64,000 nucleotides of DNA from Antedon bifida (taxonomy: Eukaryota; Echinodermata; Crinoidea; Comatulida; Antedonidae): contig OY727098.1 in the NCBI GenBank assembly GCA_963402885.1, forward strand, positions 1,116,001 to 1,180,000, written 5' to 3'. This document shows, in pieces, positions 1-12,939 of this stretch (position 1 is the stretch's first letter; each line of letters begins with the position of its first letter). The position numbers were made by a program, and so were the translations under genes. The notes beneath the pieces are model-generated. The model ran no database searches, had not been told where the DNA came from, and saw only the letters and a list, made by a program, of their open reading frames with translations.

Positions 1-47
1 GTTATAATATCATTTCATTGTTATTTCTTTCTCATTTTTGACTTTAG

Positions 48-3000
48 TGGCATCATGGGACAAACTTTACACCAATGATTCGCTTAGATTTCTGGTGTTA
101 GCGGACTGGGGTGGCTTACCAATATCTCCATATTATACTCCGATTGAGGTCTCTGTAGCTACAGTTATGGGTGATATTGCTACAAATTATAAGTCACGAT
201 TTGTGCTAGCGCTGGGAGATAACTTCTACTTCAATGGTGTAGAGAACGAGCATGATCACCGATTCAAGGTACATTTTCCATATGAATGCTATTGTGAGAA
301 TTACTAAAGACAGGGGCGGGTCTGGGTGGGGGCTGGTTTGTATATTTTTAGTAAGTTAAATATAAAGAGGCGCCTGATGCCCCTCCTTTTTCATTCGTTT
401 TCATTTTGCATTTTGTTAATTGTAAAAGACTTTTAAATTTGTTTTTAGGACACCTTTGAAAATGTATACACAGCACCATCACTCGATATACCATGGTATA
501 TTATTGGTGGCAACCATGACCACGTTGGTAACATTACAGGACAAATAGAGTACACAAACATATCACCAAGATGGTAAGGCTCAAACCTGGTTATTGGTTC
601 GGTACTGTATCTAGATTTCCCAATATAAATTGTGTTTCACGTGTATCGCCCAGTAGGCCTATCTTATATCATAACCTAACCCATAACCTAACCTTAATTC
701 AGACACCACGTGTGACGCACATGGGATGCTGTGTTACTTACGGGATTGTCGTATATTAGGAGATAAATCACTGATAATCGGGTACACAAGACTGTTAAAT
801 TGAAAAATTGGATTGGAACATCAGATAGAGGTAGCCTACTCACAATTGAGATCGAATCACTGTAAAAGTTTCCCAAAGGTACAGCCACATCTACAACTAC
901 TAATGCCTTAGACGAATGGTTTTCAGAATTTTTTTTTCTCAACAACGATTTTCAAATCGGTACTATAACTGACCAAAACGATTTAAAAACTGTTTTTCAG
1001 CCAATGCGTGTGTGCCTCTGATCACGGAGGATGTAACATTCATGTTCTGATAGGCATATTGGTGCCATGCCCTTGCTCTGATCATGGTCAAAAGAACTTT
1101 CTCCATGCTCTAATAGAACTTGGAGACCGGTTTATCAATAAGGGAAACGAATAATTATAATTTTTTTTTAGGAATTTCCCATCCCTGTACTACACACTAA
1201 AGTTTGACATACCAAATACAAAATCATCAATCTTAATAGTGATGATTGATACTGTCGTGTTATGTGGTAACACCGATACGCTGTTTCCTGGATCAGCGCC
1301 TACAGGGCCAGAGGATCCCCAGGCAGCTGAAGAGCAATGGGCCTGGATTGAACAACAATTAAACAATTCGCAAAAGTAAGTGCTTTACTCCTAAAACAAA
1401 CAATACAAAGTTTTCATCTTGTATCTGCCTGCCTTAATGCGTGGTTCCCACTAGAGACGCAACACAATGACGTAACGTAACAACGTAAGCGATTTGACCA
1501 ATCACTTTTTTCGATGTGTCGCTTGTCATTGGTCAACTCGCTTGCGTTGCGTTTACGTCCTTGCGTTGCGTCCTAGTGGAAACCAAACTTTACGAACTGA
1601 AATAGTACAACGCTTTTTGTGACATGATGGGTAAATAGGTCCCTATCGTTTATCCATGATATTTATAAAGCCTATGTTGTATGACTCATTTACTATTACA
1701 AACTCTGTGTTAGATATTTTTGGTTTCGATCTTTCTTTTATTTTTTATTTTTTGCTTCTTGTAACGTTGTTCATTCTCCTTTAAAAAAAATACACTCATC
1801 CAACAAAACGGTTTAAGACAGGCTATGTGCCAATATTTGGGGTTTTTTTTTAGAAGTTGAACATACAAGTTCCTTCCTTGTTTCTTTTTCAGTTTTGAAT
1901 ATGTGATAGTTGCCGGTCATTTCCCTGTATGGTCTGTTGCACATCATGGTCCCACCGAGTGCCTGGTATCACGACTACAACCACTCTTAAACAAGTACCG
2001 AGTTAATGCATATTTCTGTGGACATGATCATAATTTACAAGTATGACGTCACGTTTCTAAATAAACCGCAAAATATATTAGTTTTCGCCTTCAATGGTAT
2101 CTTAAGCTCTGTCTATACTATCAAACTTTATGTCACAACAAAATATAGTGTGCCCATATCGACATGATGATGTCATATCACTACCATAATTAAGCATGTC
2201 ACTACCATATTTGGGAACATCACACTTTTTTTTGTCAAACTAGTAAACTAATGCCGAATAAACAAAATCTATAAATATGATCGAATCAAGCAGATTTTGT
2301 ATATATTTCTATATCTGAGAAAAATAAACTAAAAATAAAGCAAAAACCAAGGAATTACATTCTATGTAGTCAAAACGTATGGCATGCCATGAAAAGAATA
2401 AGAGATATTTTAGTTACTAAGATGCAAGTTTGATGATCGCTATAGCTAATGCTTAAATTAGTAATTTCATATACATAGAAAATGGCTCATTAGTACTTAG
2501 GAGTTCATCAAATCAGAATGGAAATAGAATAATTATTTATGAGTTGTTTATGTTAACTCGTATCGTTTGATCATTATTTTAATTTTCCGTAACGCTTCCT
2601 GATTGCATTCAGTCCTATCTGCTGAATCTATTTATTCTTTAAAGCTCTGTGTACACTATGAAACTAGTTTGACAACAAAATGATGTGTGAAAATATGGTA
2701 GTGATACGACATCATCATGTCCATATATGGGCACATCACATTATTTTGTCACATAAAGTTTAATAGTGTAGACGAGCTTTACTGTATTTAATTTGTTTGT
2801 TCATTAATATTTATTAACATGATTCATATCTAATTGTAAACCTAGATTTAATTAAAATGAATTGAACCATTACTAATTAAAATTATTTTAATTTCAGTAT
2901 CTTAAGGAGGACAATTCAACAGTGAAATATTTTGTGATTGGTTCAGCCAATTTTGTAGATCCAGCCAAGCCGCATATGGATGATGTACCACCTAACTCGC

Positions 3001-3143
3001 TGAAATTTTTCTATTCACAACCAGTAGGTGGATTTGCGTATCTAACAGCAACGTCACAGAATATAACACTGACTTTTGCAGATGGACATGAAGGAAAGGA
3101 CATCTACCAAAACATCATCCTACCTAGATCTAAGAATTTTTAA
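48..3143 (+). CDS. ACP5: Tartrate-resistant (purple) acid phosphatase type 5-like, 5' truncated by window edge
   Basis: Metal-dependent phosphomonoesterase of the purple acid phosphatase family, normally secreted or lysosomal. I read five exons: 48-268, 449-573, 1172-1375, 1893-2040 and 2898-3143, all with AG acceptors and GT donors and in phase throughout, giving about 314 residues (mammalian ACP5 is about 325). The dinuclear-metal motifs appear in family order: [27 protein letters not shown] and CGHDHN, so every expected Asp, Tyr, Asn and His ligand is present. The C-terminus ends in ILPRSKNF before TAA at 3141-3143. The exon carrying the start codon and signal peptide should lie left of base 1, because exon one begins at an acceptor (tag at 45-47) in mid-codon. 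An AATAAA at 3678-3683 is a plausible polyadenylation signal. Introns 1-3 are short; intron 4 holds two copies of palindromic element A. Confidence 0.93.
1437..1592. repeat. Palindromic element B (GCGTTGCGTC ends), ACP5 intron 3
   Basis: MITE-like palindrome. The left side reads TGGTTCCCACTAGAGACGCA and the right side is its reverse complement, ending CCTAGTGGAAACCA. The interior carries GACCAATCAC / ATTGGTCAAC as an inner inverted pair. The same family recurs at 13333, 15511, 18195, 30222 and 30980. Confidence 0.8.
2102..2250. repeat. Palindromic element A, ACP5 intron 4
   Basis: Begins TTAAGCTCTGTCTATACTAT and continues with TTTATGTCACAACAAAATA, a central CATATCGACATGATGATGTC and TTTTTTTTGTCAAACTAGT. 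The right-hand end is lost after the last motif. It belongs to the commonest repeat family in the window. Confidence 0.8.
2640..2781. repeat. Palindromic element A, ACP5 intron 4
   Basis: Near-complete copy: AAAGCTCTGTGTACACTATG on the left, ATAGTGTAGACGAGCTTT on the right, and CATCATGTCCATATATGGGC in the middle. Confidence 0.8.
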
Positions 3144-4400
3144 ACATTAAAAATACTTTTTTAAACAATATTTTATATCAAATAGTTGATTGAGGTGATT
3201 ACTTTAATTCACGATAGGCCTAGGTATTTTATATATAATATATATTTGCGCACCGCTCCTTTAGGCAGTTATATTTAAGAGAAAGGAATAATTTGGAAAG
3301 AGTTACCAAGCCGTACCTTATAGTTTACTACGGTTAAAAAAATGGGTTTTTGGAAACTCGGACTGGGCATGCTCAGACAACAAAGCATGTCTGGGAGAAG
3401 AGAGTCTATGAGATGTATGTATACAGTAGTCTAGTCTGTCTGTTCATTAATCGTTTGGCTCTCAACGTAGGCATTTCTCATTAAATAATGGTCTCTTCAA
3501 GTTCTATGGTAAATAGTTTTGGCGAATGGTGTGTGTATAGATGAAGAATTATTTGATTAGTCACTACAACCTTTTACTTGGGGAGTAACGCCCCTACCTC
3601 GGAATATGCACAGTACTATAATAGTTTAGGATTATATTTTTGTTCTATACATCAGTAGGCCATGGACTTTGTTCTGAAATAAAAGTTGATTGTTCGATTT
3701 AATTGACTAATAAGCTAAATCAACTACAGAGGGAAACCTCACTCCTTATTATTATTCATTGATAACCAAAAAAATATTGTTGTTTTTAATATTAATATGT
3801 TAATTTAGAATATAAACATAATTACAATAGTATGATTTAACGTGTGCACATTTTGTGAATGATTTTATACTATGTAGAATTTTGTGTAATATTTTTATAG
3901 AAAATGCTATTAAAATACCAAAAAACATTAAGTCATAAATCATTTTGTTAGCATATTTTAATGTATGTATTATACTTCAATAATCCAATGTATACTGTAT
4001 TTTTATATATTGTAATAAAATAATGATCTTTTTCCATTCTTCAAATTAATGTGCTATTTAAAAGAGTCAAAGGCCTACTATACTAATAATAAAAACTGTA
4101 ACTGTTTTAGAATTATGCAACTTAAAAGGTAGTTGTAACCTAGACTTGAAACCGGTCTTTGATTTTGATAAATTAAAAAAATAAATTTAATCAAATATAA
4201 CATTAAAATATTGTATTACTGTAGAAGAATAATTAATTATAATTATTATTTAAATATTGTATTTCTCTCTCAGTAGTGTTCCTTTAAAAATTTACATTTA
4301 TATGTCTATTCCTCAATTTCACTTCTTTAAACACTGCCAATTACTATTCTCTTGATTCTAAAATGCCAAAATTGATTGACTTTTTTCAACTACAAACAAC
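3144..4400. other. Space between convergent ACP5 and ENOSF1 genes
   Basis: About 1.25 kb of AT-rich sequence between the ACP5 stop and the ENOSF1 stop, which face each other. It must hold both 3' UTRs and polyadenylation sites. AATAAA occurs at 3678-3683 and again near 4014 on the + strand. I see no open frame of interest and no repeat that I recognise from elsewhere in the window. Confidence 0.6.
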
Positions 4401-7400
4401 TTAAAGTTTAAATTTTCCTGACTGAAATAACTCGGCCCAAATCTTGCCATTAGGATATTCATATTCTTCTATACACTTAGCTGTAAGTTCTGAAGAGTAC
4501 CCAGGCTCCTACAATTTCAAACAAAATGTTAGTTTTATTAAACATTAACTAATACAAACATTGTGGTTTTTATATAGCGCCAACCATAAAATTCTGAAGA
4601 GTAACCAGGCTCCTACAATTTCAAACAAAATGTTAGTTTTATTAAACATTAACTAATACAAACATTGTGGTTTTTATATAGCGCCAACCATAAAATTCTG
4701 AAGAGTAACCAGGCTCCTACAATTTCAAACAAAATGTTAGTTTTATTAAACATTATCTAATACAAACATGGATTTTATATAGCGCCACCATAAAGTTGGT
4801 GATTTTTTGTGATTCCAGCTCTAGTATAGGTATGACACGCCATGTGTGCCAAAAGCTTAATTAACATCTAGAACCTAAACTGCTGTGCGGTTTGACACAT
4901 GGGACAGCAATTCTTGATGTAATGATTCTTGGTACTATGTCTACAAAATATGTGACAGTTTGTGACAATGGAATTTATTTAAGGTTAAACATTTATGATG
5001 CACTGTATCTTGTCTATGATTTTAGATACAGTGCACCAAGGCTAGTTTCTTAGTGGTTAGATGAAATCATTTGGAGATAAACAAAACTTTTACACACAGC
5101 TCAAAAACACACAGAATGATGAACACAGGTGAGACGCGCAATGTCTAACACCGCATTTAACACTAGCATTTAATAAGTTGAAATGAAATCATGATTGAAA
5201 ATCTTTTAGATGAAAACAAAGTGTTAATAGTGCTACTACTGTATAATACAAATTCACCTCGTGTGTAATGTATTTGTAAATTAATTTTTTTTAATTCCTG
5301 GCTTTAAATCTTTTATGATATAAATGAAACCATGAAACAAATGTATTTACTACTGCATACATGAACTAAAAACGTTTTTAAACTTCAAACAAAACTGTCA
5401 ATCAACCTTTACCAGTCAACAGAGCCAAAATTACCTATTATCAATATTTTGTATCCTTAATACAATATATCAAACTTGAAAAAAAGTGAGGAAAACCATT
5501 ATGATTCTGAAAATTCCTGAAGTAAATACAGTTTGAAATATTGTTTTATATTTATCATATATAAAACTTATTAGTTGACTGTTTGGATTCTGTGTCCTGT
5601 TTAAATAGATCTTAATGGCGGTATTTAAACTAATATCATTCTAGTTTTATTTTTTCGTACAAACAAATACCAGTTGTGGATATTAAAAACTTACCTTAGG
5701 TGGTAAATAGTTTGTTCCTTTCATTTTCACTGGATAAACAAATTTGTCACGTAGATGTTCAACAAATTCTATGACTCTAAAATAGTAAAACAAATCAAAA
5801 ATCTTTTATTGTTTATAAACTATAAAACATTCCTCATCCATGAGGTCAATCTTGGGCAAGCAACTTTTTTTAAACTGGTTCTACAAGACTTTTAAATCTA
5901 TTGATTTTTTATGACTTGCAGGTTAAAAAATGTAACAAATATGTTACTTATAAGTTTGAGTTCTATTTCAATTATTATAATAAAGCATGTTGTGTCAATG
6001 GAATAAGTTTCAAAATTATATGAAACGGTAGAAATTCACCTATTCTCCATCGTTCCTGAAACACAACAGAAGTCAAACATACTGATGTGGTGAACAAGCT
6101 CACAAAGTAGGACACCGCCAGCATGAGGACAAACAGGGACTACAAGAAAATGAAAACAATGTATTAAGCTCTGTCTACACTATCAAACTAGTTTGACAAA
6201 AAAGTATTATGTGCCCAAATATGGCAGTGATATGCTAAACTAGTGTAGTGATGTGCTTAAATATGGTTGTGATATGACATCATCATCATCATTTTGTCAC
6301 ATAGAGTTTGATAGTGTATACTGAGCTTTAGCATGTACTGTAGGACTTAAATTCCTCTATGGTATTAGAAGCATTAGGACAGTATCACCACAAAATAATA
6401 CACATCTTGATAAGTAATCAATCAACTATGGAAACATTACTATAAAAATGTGTAAAAAACTCAATTAAAGGTCAATTTCTGACAAACTAGGAGCTATGTT
6501 GTCAGTCATTGTACACAATTTTGTAGATTCTAGGTTGGATTCTGTTAATTACAGATGTACGCTTTTTTCAAAATCTCTATCAAAATTTAGTGAGATGATG
6601 ACAGCTTGCGATAATAGATGATCATTTTGAGTCCTAGATCCCTATTATTTGTTTTAAGGAATTCTATTCTATTCACAAAATTTTTCTGCAGTTAAAACAA
6701 ATATCAAACTACAACATTATTATTACAACTTTATAAAATAAACTGGCAGAGAGTTTTAAAGGAACAAGTACAATTCACATGCATCCCATTAAACTTAAAC
6801 TATGTATCATCAAATGAAAAACAAAACAAAACAAAAAAAAACTGTTCTTACTGTCAAACTTTTTAGCCATCAAAAGTATTGCAATGAGTTCATTGACACT
6901 GCCAACACGACAGCTATCAATTTGCAGGAATTGTAAGGAACCAGCTTGTAACATCTGCTTAAAGATCACTCTATTCTGACACATCTCACCAGTGGCAACT
7001 CCAATGCCAAAAGGATTTAAGGCCTAGACAGTGACAACCAGATGTTATTGGGGCATATCGATGTTAGTTGTCAAAACAATTTACATTTTCTTAAATACAT
7101 TTCCTTCTCATTTGAATGATCCAGCTTAACACAAGGAATGTTTTTCCCACTTTTTGAAATGTAATTCAACAAGCCAGGCCACAAAATACTAAAGACATTA
7201 TCTTAAAAATATATAGATTTACTTACTTTTATCACATTTATATTTAAACTAGGATCACAGATGCCTGCTTTCCAAATTTGATTAATTTAATAACACATAT
7301 TTTTAAATGTTAAATTTACCTTTGCAATAGTCGCATGCCCAAGTATGTCATCTGGAGACGTAGGCTCCTCAATCCAGAGTGGCTTAAACTGAGCAAGTTC

Positions 7401-10400
7401 TTTCATCCAAGAAATGGCATCAGGAACATCCCACCTTTGGTTACAGTCCATCATCTGAAATGTGAAAAAAAAACATTTAAATTAATCTATAAAATTCTGC
7501 GCTGTTGATACTTTTCATATACCTAATAATAACTTGGGTGTCGGAGAGAGTGTAATAATATTGGACTAGCATAGGTATGAGTTTGAGCCTATCTGTACCA
7601 TACTGATTGCATCCTTAGGCAAGATGCTCTACTCTCATTACCATGTCCTTCGGATGGGATGTAAAGCTGTTGGTCCTGTGTACATATAGTGCATGTTAAA
7701 GAACTAATTTGAATTTCCTCAGTTTCCAGTTAAGCTTGAGGACCAGAATAAATATTATTGTAAACAAGCACTGGCAGTATTTGGATGGACATTTCGGACA
7801 TAATGTTGTTGTGAAGGGTAGAATGAGAAACAATTTTACTGGAAAATGTTCTTTAAAAAATAGCCCACATCACAGTATAAATATAAAAAAAAATTGTTTT
7901 GATTTTTAAATGCAATCAACCAAAAAATAACACGGAATCCAATGGCAGCAACGATGGCTTATACATACAATCATGTCTATGTTTATACTTCTGATGGTCT
8001 CTAGTTTGAAAGAACACTTGCTTATACTACATTAAATACTAATACTACTAATTATAGAATTTCTACAACATTTACAAGTGCATTCTGCCATCCAATTTCT
8101 TCACGCATAATTGTTGCTCTTCTTTTGTCATCTTCCAAATTTGCTCCTATTTTCATTTTGAATCTTGTCCAACCTTCTGATAGAGCTTTTCTACATTTCT
8201 GCAAAACAAGGTAGCTTTTTAAAAATAAGTTTCACTTAAGCTAAGTAAATTTTCAAGGCTCAATGCAATTTTTGGGGAAACTGTACTTTTTCATAAGGTT
8301 TATCGCAGAAAGCTTGAAATAGTATTCAATTGCTATCTGCAATAAACCTTGTAGAGACAGATGAATGATTATAGACTCTTTGGATCAATTCAAACAACTC
8401 AAACATTTAATTAGTAAGGATGAATAGGATATTTGTAGGATGAATAGGATAGGATGAATAAGATAGGATGAATAGGATAGGATGAATAGGATAGGATGAA
8501 TAGGATAGATTATTGCTTACTTCTCTTAGTGTTTCATCTGAGTAACCTAGCCAAGCAGTGGAGGTTGTGTATGCTGGGTAACCATTCTCACATACATACT
8601 TTTCTATACAAAAATAAATGTATATAAAATATTTGAATTACACTGAAATTTGTAAATAAAAAAAGGATAGCAACAAATTGTGAAATGAGGATAACTATAA
8701 ACTTGTTACCTCTTTTCAGCTTTGTTGATTGCTGCTGTTGCAGTATTTCAGTTGCTTCTTCTTTTGTTACAACATCAGTTCTAAATTAGTATAATTATGA
8801 ATCATTAAGTAGCTATACTGTGTTGAGGAATCTTGTAAGAAAGCCGTTCCAAATTTACTGGACCACATAGCACAATGAATTAACATAACGTAACCAGTGG
8901 CGTAACTCAGAGGGCTTCGGGCCCCTGGATGAGGAACCCTAACCCTCCAACGCTGGAGGCCTCGGGCATTTTTCGACATATTTTAATGTTGTTTTTTTCT
9001 CTGGGCACTGCTCAGGGGCCCCATAAGCTCCAGGGCCCCTGGGTTTAGCCAGTGAGCGATCATAGCCGTTACACCACTAAACGTAACAGAAAATCTCCCT
9101 ATTGGTAATAGGTAGTATAATAATAGTACAATATAGTACAAAGTTTGTAGCTTATATTTGTTAAACAAGGAATACTAATAATGTTCATTTTCCAAAACAT
9201 TGTGAACTCTAAAAATGATGTCCAAATAATAACTTACATATAACGAAAATCTACACAGGAAACAAGTTGTTCAGGTGTCTAGAAACAATATTTAAACAAA
9301 ATATTTTTATAATATTCACAATTATTTGAATATTTTAATTTAAATATTTAAAATATGAATATTTATAATATGACAAAACCAGTGTTTTGGCAGACGGTTA
9401 AATATTTTATTACTTTTTAAGGAAGGAGAAATACCCATATATATATATTTATACAGGTAAACAGGTAAACTATGCATGAATTAAGCTCTCTCTACACTAT
9501 CAAACTTTATGTGACAAAAAATGTGATGTGCCCTTATATGGACATAACGATGTCATATCACTTCCATATTTGGGCACACCACACTTTTTTTGTCAAACTA
9601 GTTTGATAGTGTAGACAGACCTTAAGCAACATGACCTTTTTTATTAGAATGTTTAGTAAAGTTAATAAAGTGGGTTATAATAAAATAAAGTGAATATTTA
9701 ACATAAAGGACAAACAGATGTAATAAAGGTACTTACCATGTCTGTTAGAAGTTTCCATAAAGGCTGAATTTAAAAAAAAAAAAAAAAAACTTAGTTTAGC
9801 TTTTACTTAGACTTCATTGTTAACCATCAAGGAATTACATCATGATTAATCTATTACCACGGTTTATAAGCATTTGGTGCCACGTAAATTGTATGAAAAC
9901 CATAAAATAGGAAAAACATGTATCTTGTGGGTCCCATCTCATCCAACTACAAATGAAGGCGCTTTTTGTATTTTTAGTATCAATTAAACATTATCAATTA
10001 AAATATTTTAATTTTTGTTTATATATACTTAGACAAATTGCCAAGGATAACCATAAGCAAATTCATTCACTATCCTTCTTAAAGGTAGCAATCCTGTTCA
10101 CAAGACAAACATATACACAAAGATACTCTACATAAACAAAGTATTAATACAAGTCTTTGGGAGTGGAGTTGTAATTGTCATTAGACATTACACTGACAGG
10201 ACTTGAACCCAAGACCCTTGGATTGGTGGCCAAGCATCATAACCACCAACCAACTCCACTCTGTAATGATAAGCTTACCTTTTTTTCTCGTTTGGCATAG
10301 AGATCCCATATTGCATTGAGAATCGCAGCACAAGCTAAGTGTATCACTCCCTTTTCTGGACCTATCTAAAAAAATCAGAAATAAAATTAGGTAATTTTTA

Positions 10401-12217
10401 ATACTTCCAGTATATTGCTGATGAGTTAGAGAGGAGAGAGGCTGTTTATACTATGATAACGGTCGACGATAAATAGATAAACAAACATTTTTCTTACATG
10501 CAACAAAAGAAATTCGACATGTTTTTATTCTAGAACTATAGAATAACCATTTATGCTGTCTTTGATAAAAATAATATTTTTTAAAATCCAAATGAACAAT
10601 AAAATCGTTTTATCGTCACGATATTATTGCTCAACTAATCAACTAATTGCACCCTCACATTAGTATACAGTAAACATCTTAATTGTACTCAACCCATCTT
10701 AATTGAGATTCACTAGTTAAGGTTCTCCAGAAACTTCCAAAATCTGCAACAATCTTGTTGAAATCTTTACCAACAACAAATGGTACCAGTGCCTTCACTG
10801 CCTGGCATACTGCAATAAAGAAATTCATGTTTATTCAAATTTGCACATTTCTACAGATCTATGTGAGTGTTAGAAAGAGTAGAAGTAAATCGACATTTTA
10901 AAAAAGAGTAATAAATAATACATAAAAATGACTCACACATAAAAACTATGAGAGCAGGCAGCCTATACAAGTACTCCTCTTTGCCTCCTTTTTTTCACTT
11001 AAGGTAGGCATCACTTAAGGAAAGCATGACAATGGATTGTCCAGATTTATATGGCAACATCTAAAGCTCTGTGTATACTATCAAACTAGTTTGACAAAAA
11101 AGTGTGATGTGCCCAAATATGGTTGTGATATTTCCAAATATGACATCATTATGTCTATATATGGGCACATCACATTTTTTGTCACATAAAGTTTAATAGT
11201 GTAGACAGAGCTTAAAGCATTGTTTGACACAAAATGTTTTTGACACATAAAGTTTGATAGTGTAGACAGAGCTTAAGACTATATAATTGTACTTACTAAC
11301 TTCAGTTCCTCTTCCACAAGTAAATGTTGGTCCATGTCCAGTTAATCCGTCATTCACATTCGTTCCAATTATCACATATGCACAGGAATAATCTGGGTCT
11401 GTATGCTGAGAAACAATACTTTCAAATAGGAATTTACTGTAAGCACTTGTTAATTGTATGACCCACTATATGACCACCGGAAGAGGTGCGTCATTTGTCC
11501 GATGTACCTTATGAATACCATGACGCACCCCTGCGTCAAAAAAGTGACTTACCTTTAAGTAACCATGACGCACCCATTTTTAAGCTCAATTTACCATGTT
11601 GTTCATGATATGGTGGGTGGTAAAGTGACGGACATTGACACACCATTGTTCATTTAATGTGACGTACCATTTAAGATAATTTTGATGCACCCCTGCGTTA
11701 ATAATTATTTGTAAATGACGCACCCATGACGCACCGGGGGGTTGTATAGTGGGCCATACAATTGAAAAGTGCATTAAATTTATAAAAAATATAATATAAT
11801 AAAATATCAATTTAATATGACACTATAATAGGCCTACATTATACATACAGACTAACAATACAATGCAATGCAAACACATTCATATTCATTCCATTAAATA
11901 AGCTAAAGGGGAAATTATTATGTGATATATAGGCATATATTAGGTCTGGCGGCAATACAATTAATTACTGTACTACTACTATTAATAGGCCTCTACTAGC
12001 CTAGGCCTATCTAAATTAGGCTAGAGGCCTATTCTTTTAAGAAAGAAGGTGAGGCTCAGTTCAGTCAGCCAGCAGTAGCATTTAGCAAGCAAGGCTAGAG
12101 GCTAGCAAAAGTAGGGTGACTTGTAAACATCTTTACCATTGCGTCTGATCCATGACCTTCAAGAGATGTCGGAAAACGAATATCTTTCACTTCTAAGGAT
12201 GATATTAGAACAGTCAT
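4401..12217 (-). CDS. ENOSF1: Mitochondrial enolase superfamily member 1-like (L-fuconate dehydratase type), complete
   Basis: Enolase-superfamily dehydratase of the mandelate racemase / fuconate dehydratase branch; human ENOSF1 acts on sugar acids. Fourteen exons in transcription order: 12217-12137, 11405-11297, 10809-10694, 10365-10279, 9763-9737, 9278-9238, 8780-8710, 8603-8521, 8198-8076, 7454-7320, 7023-6852, 6139-6040, 5776-5695 and 4508-4401. They join in phase to 1335 nt, 444 aa (human 443). Start region [18 protein letters not shown] matches the family N-terminus. The catalytic set is intact: K219-x-K221 (FKMKIG), D249 (MDCNQRW), E275/E276 (WIEEP), E304 (ATGE), D327 (QIDSCR) and H354 (PHAG). 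Exon 5 is only 27 nt. Stop TAA is at 4401-4403. The last exon's acceptor region has been tandemly copied (see 4488-4794). In human the gene lies antisense to TYMS; no TYMS is visible here. Confidence 0.95.
4488..4794. repeat. 104-bp tandem triplication including the ENOSF1 last-exon acceptor
   Basis: Three copies start at 4488, 4592 and 4696 with a 104-bp period; the third is slightly degraded (a few bases lost near 4770-4785). Copy 1 overlaps the true last exon. Copies 2 and 3 lie upstream in the intron and each carry the acceptor AAATTGTAG followed by GAGCCTGG and the next dozen exon bases. Confidence 0.95.
6164..6330. repeat. Palindromic element A, ENOSF1 intron 11
   Basis: TTAAGCTCTGTCTACACTAT on the left and GATAGTGTATACTGAGCTTT on the right. 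The middle is slightly expanded by a duplicated AAATATGG segment. Confidence 0.85.
7545..7722 (+). repeat. SINE fragment with conserved core, ENOSF1 intron 9
   Basis: A degraded tRNA-like head (TATGAGTTTGAGCCTATCTG) is followed by CATCCTTAGGCAAGATGCTC and CTTCGGATGGGATGTAAAGC, then GTGCATGTTAAAGAAC. The TATCTTGCCTAAGGATACAA stretch of the SINE at 60938-61208 is the same core in the opposite orientation. The type is widespread in marine invertebrates. Confidence 0.7.
8405..8513. repeat. Minisatellite, GGATGAATAGGATA units
   Basis: Tandem units of about 14 bp (GATGAATAGGATAG), roughly six copies, ending 8 bp before the donor of ENOSF1 exon 8 on the minus strand (donor gtaagc at 8520-8515). Confidence 0.85.
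8890..9080 (-). repeat. Dispersed repeat H (CAGTGGCGTAAC ends), ENOSF1 intron 6
   Basis: Starts CCAGTGGCGTAACTCAGAGG and ends GCCGTTACACCACT, so the termini are imperfect inverted repeats. The interior is GC-rich with GGCCTCGGGC and CTCCAGGGCCCCTGGG. The same family occurs at 14310-14500 and 47836-48095. Confidence 0.7.
9481..9625. repeat. Palindromic element A, ENOSF1 intron 5
   Basis: Full-length copy: TTAAGCTCTCTCTACACTAT to GATAGTGTAGACAGACCTTAA. Confidence 0.88.
10146..10262 (-). repeat. tRNA-headed SINE, ENOSF1 intron 4
   Basis: On the minus strand: GGTGGTTATGATGCTTGGCC followed by a pol III B-box match GGTTCAAGTCC and CTCCCAAAGACTTGTA. It is the same family as the + strand copy at 29166-29402. 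It lacks a tRNA-length fold and a mature 3' end, so I call it a SINE and not a tRNA gene. Confidence 0.75.
11062..11215. repeat. Palindromic element A, ENOSF1 intron 2
   Basis: Full-length copy: CTAAAGCTCTGTGTATACTA to AATAGTGTAGACAGAGCTTAA. Confidence 0.88.
11221..11276. repeat. Half copy of palindromic element A
   Basis: Only a right half is present (TGACACATAAAGTTTGATAG then TGTAGACAGAGCTTAA). It lies 5 bp after the full copy, probably a partial tandem duplication of its right end. Confidence 0.8.
11452..11763. repeat. Palindromic element D (AATTGTATGGCCCACTATA ends), ENOSF1 intron 1
   Basis: Left end AATTGTATGACCCACTATA and right end TATAGTGGGCCATACAATT are near-perfect inverted repeats. 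The interior carries at least five scattered GACGCACC or GATGCACC motifs. This is the only copy I see in the window. It sits 47 bp upstream of the ENOSF1 exon 2 acceptor in gene orientation. Confidence 0.8.
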
Positions 12218-12440
12218 TATGTTGATATGCAATATAATATAATTGAATGTTAGGCCTAGGCCAAGCAAGGCTAGGTACTGCAAAATCTAAAACACTGCTA
12301 CTATGCTCACCCAAGCGGAGCGAAGTCCACGTGACATCTTTCGTTGCACGTACCTGGATGGTGGATAAACTTTGCTTAACTTATCTTTGTGCTCTGAAAT
12401 CTGATTGGTTACATGTTTTCAGTTCAGTCGACTTTACGTG
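12218..12440 (-). promoter_or_regulatory. Probable ENOSF1 5' flank with CACGTG E-box
   Basis: The stretch immediately 5' of the ENOSF1 start carries a palindromic CACGTG at 12326-12331 and several AGGCCT-type motifs (GGCCTAGGCC at 12253-12262). Promoter identity is inferred from position only; no TATA box is obvious. Confidence 0.3.
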
Positions 12441-12939
12441 AGGGTACAAAATAACAAAACAGATTTAATTTGCATTGTTGCTTATTAATTATACTGTATT
12501 TTATATTGTTGTTAATTTAGATGTCTTGTTCAAGTTAAGGCATTACTAATCAATCAGTGAATTTTTATTATTGAAAGTCTAGTTCTGTGTGAGTTAAATT
12601 TAAATCAGTGATTTGATTTGTTTGGTTATATAATGTTTTTAATTGTGTGTAGCTTAAGTTTCCAAGTTCGACTGCACCACCTATTAAGTGTGTTGCCACT
12701 GATCTAAAAGTGATTGTTTTTATGTATTTATTTATAACGAAGGAAATGTTACACTTTGACGAGCTAAAATGTAAATGTGTGATATATCAACAAAATATTT
12801 TACATTCAAGAATAAAACATAAAGTTGTTTAAGATAATGTTTAAGTAATAAATAACTATTGGTAAAAATTCCGTATTGGGTATATATTTAGAGTACTTAA
12901 TAAAACGAAGCGTTTTTTATTTATTTTTTTTTTATTTAA

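Noticed and set aside
10146..10262. tRNA gene
   Set aside because: It has a B-box but no intact acceptor stem or anticodon arm, and the sequence recurs as a SINE at 29166 and 62758.
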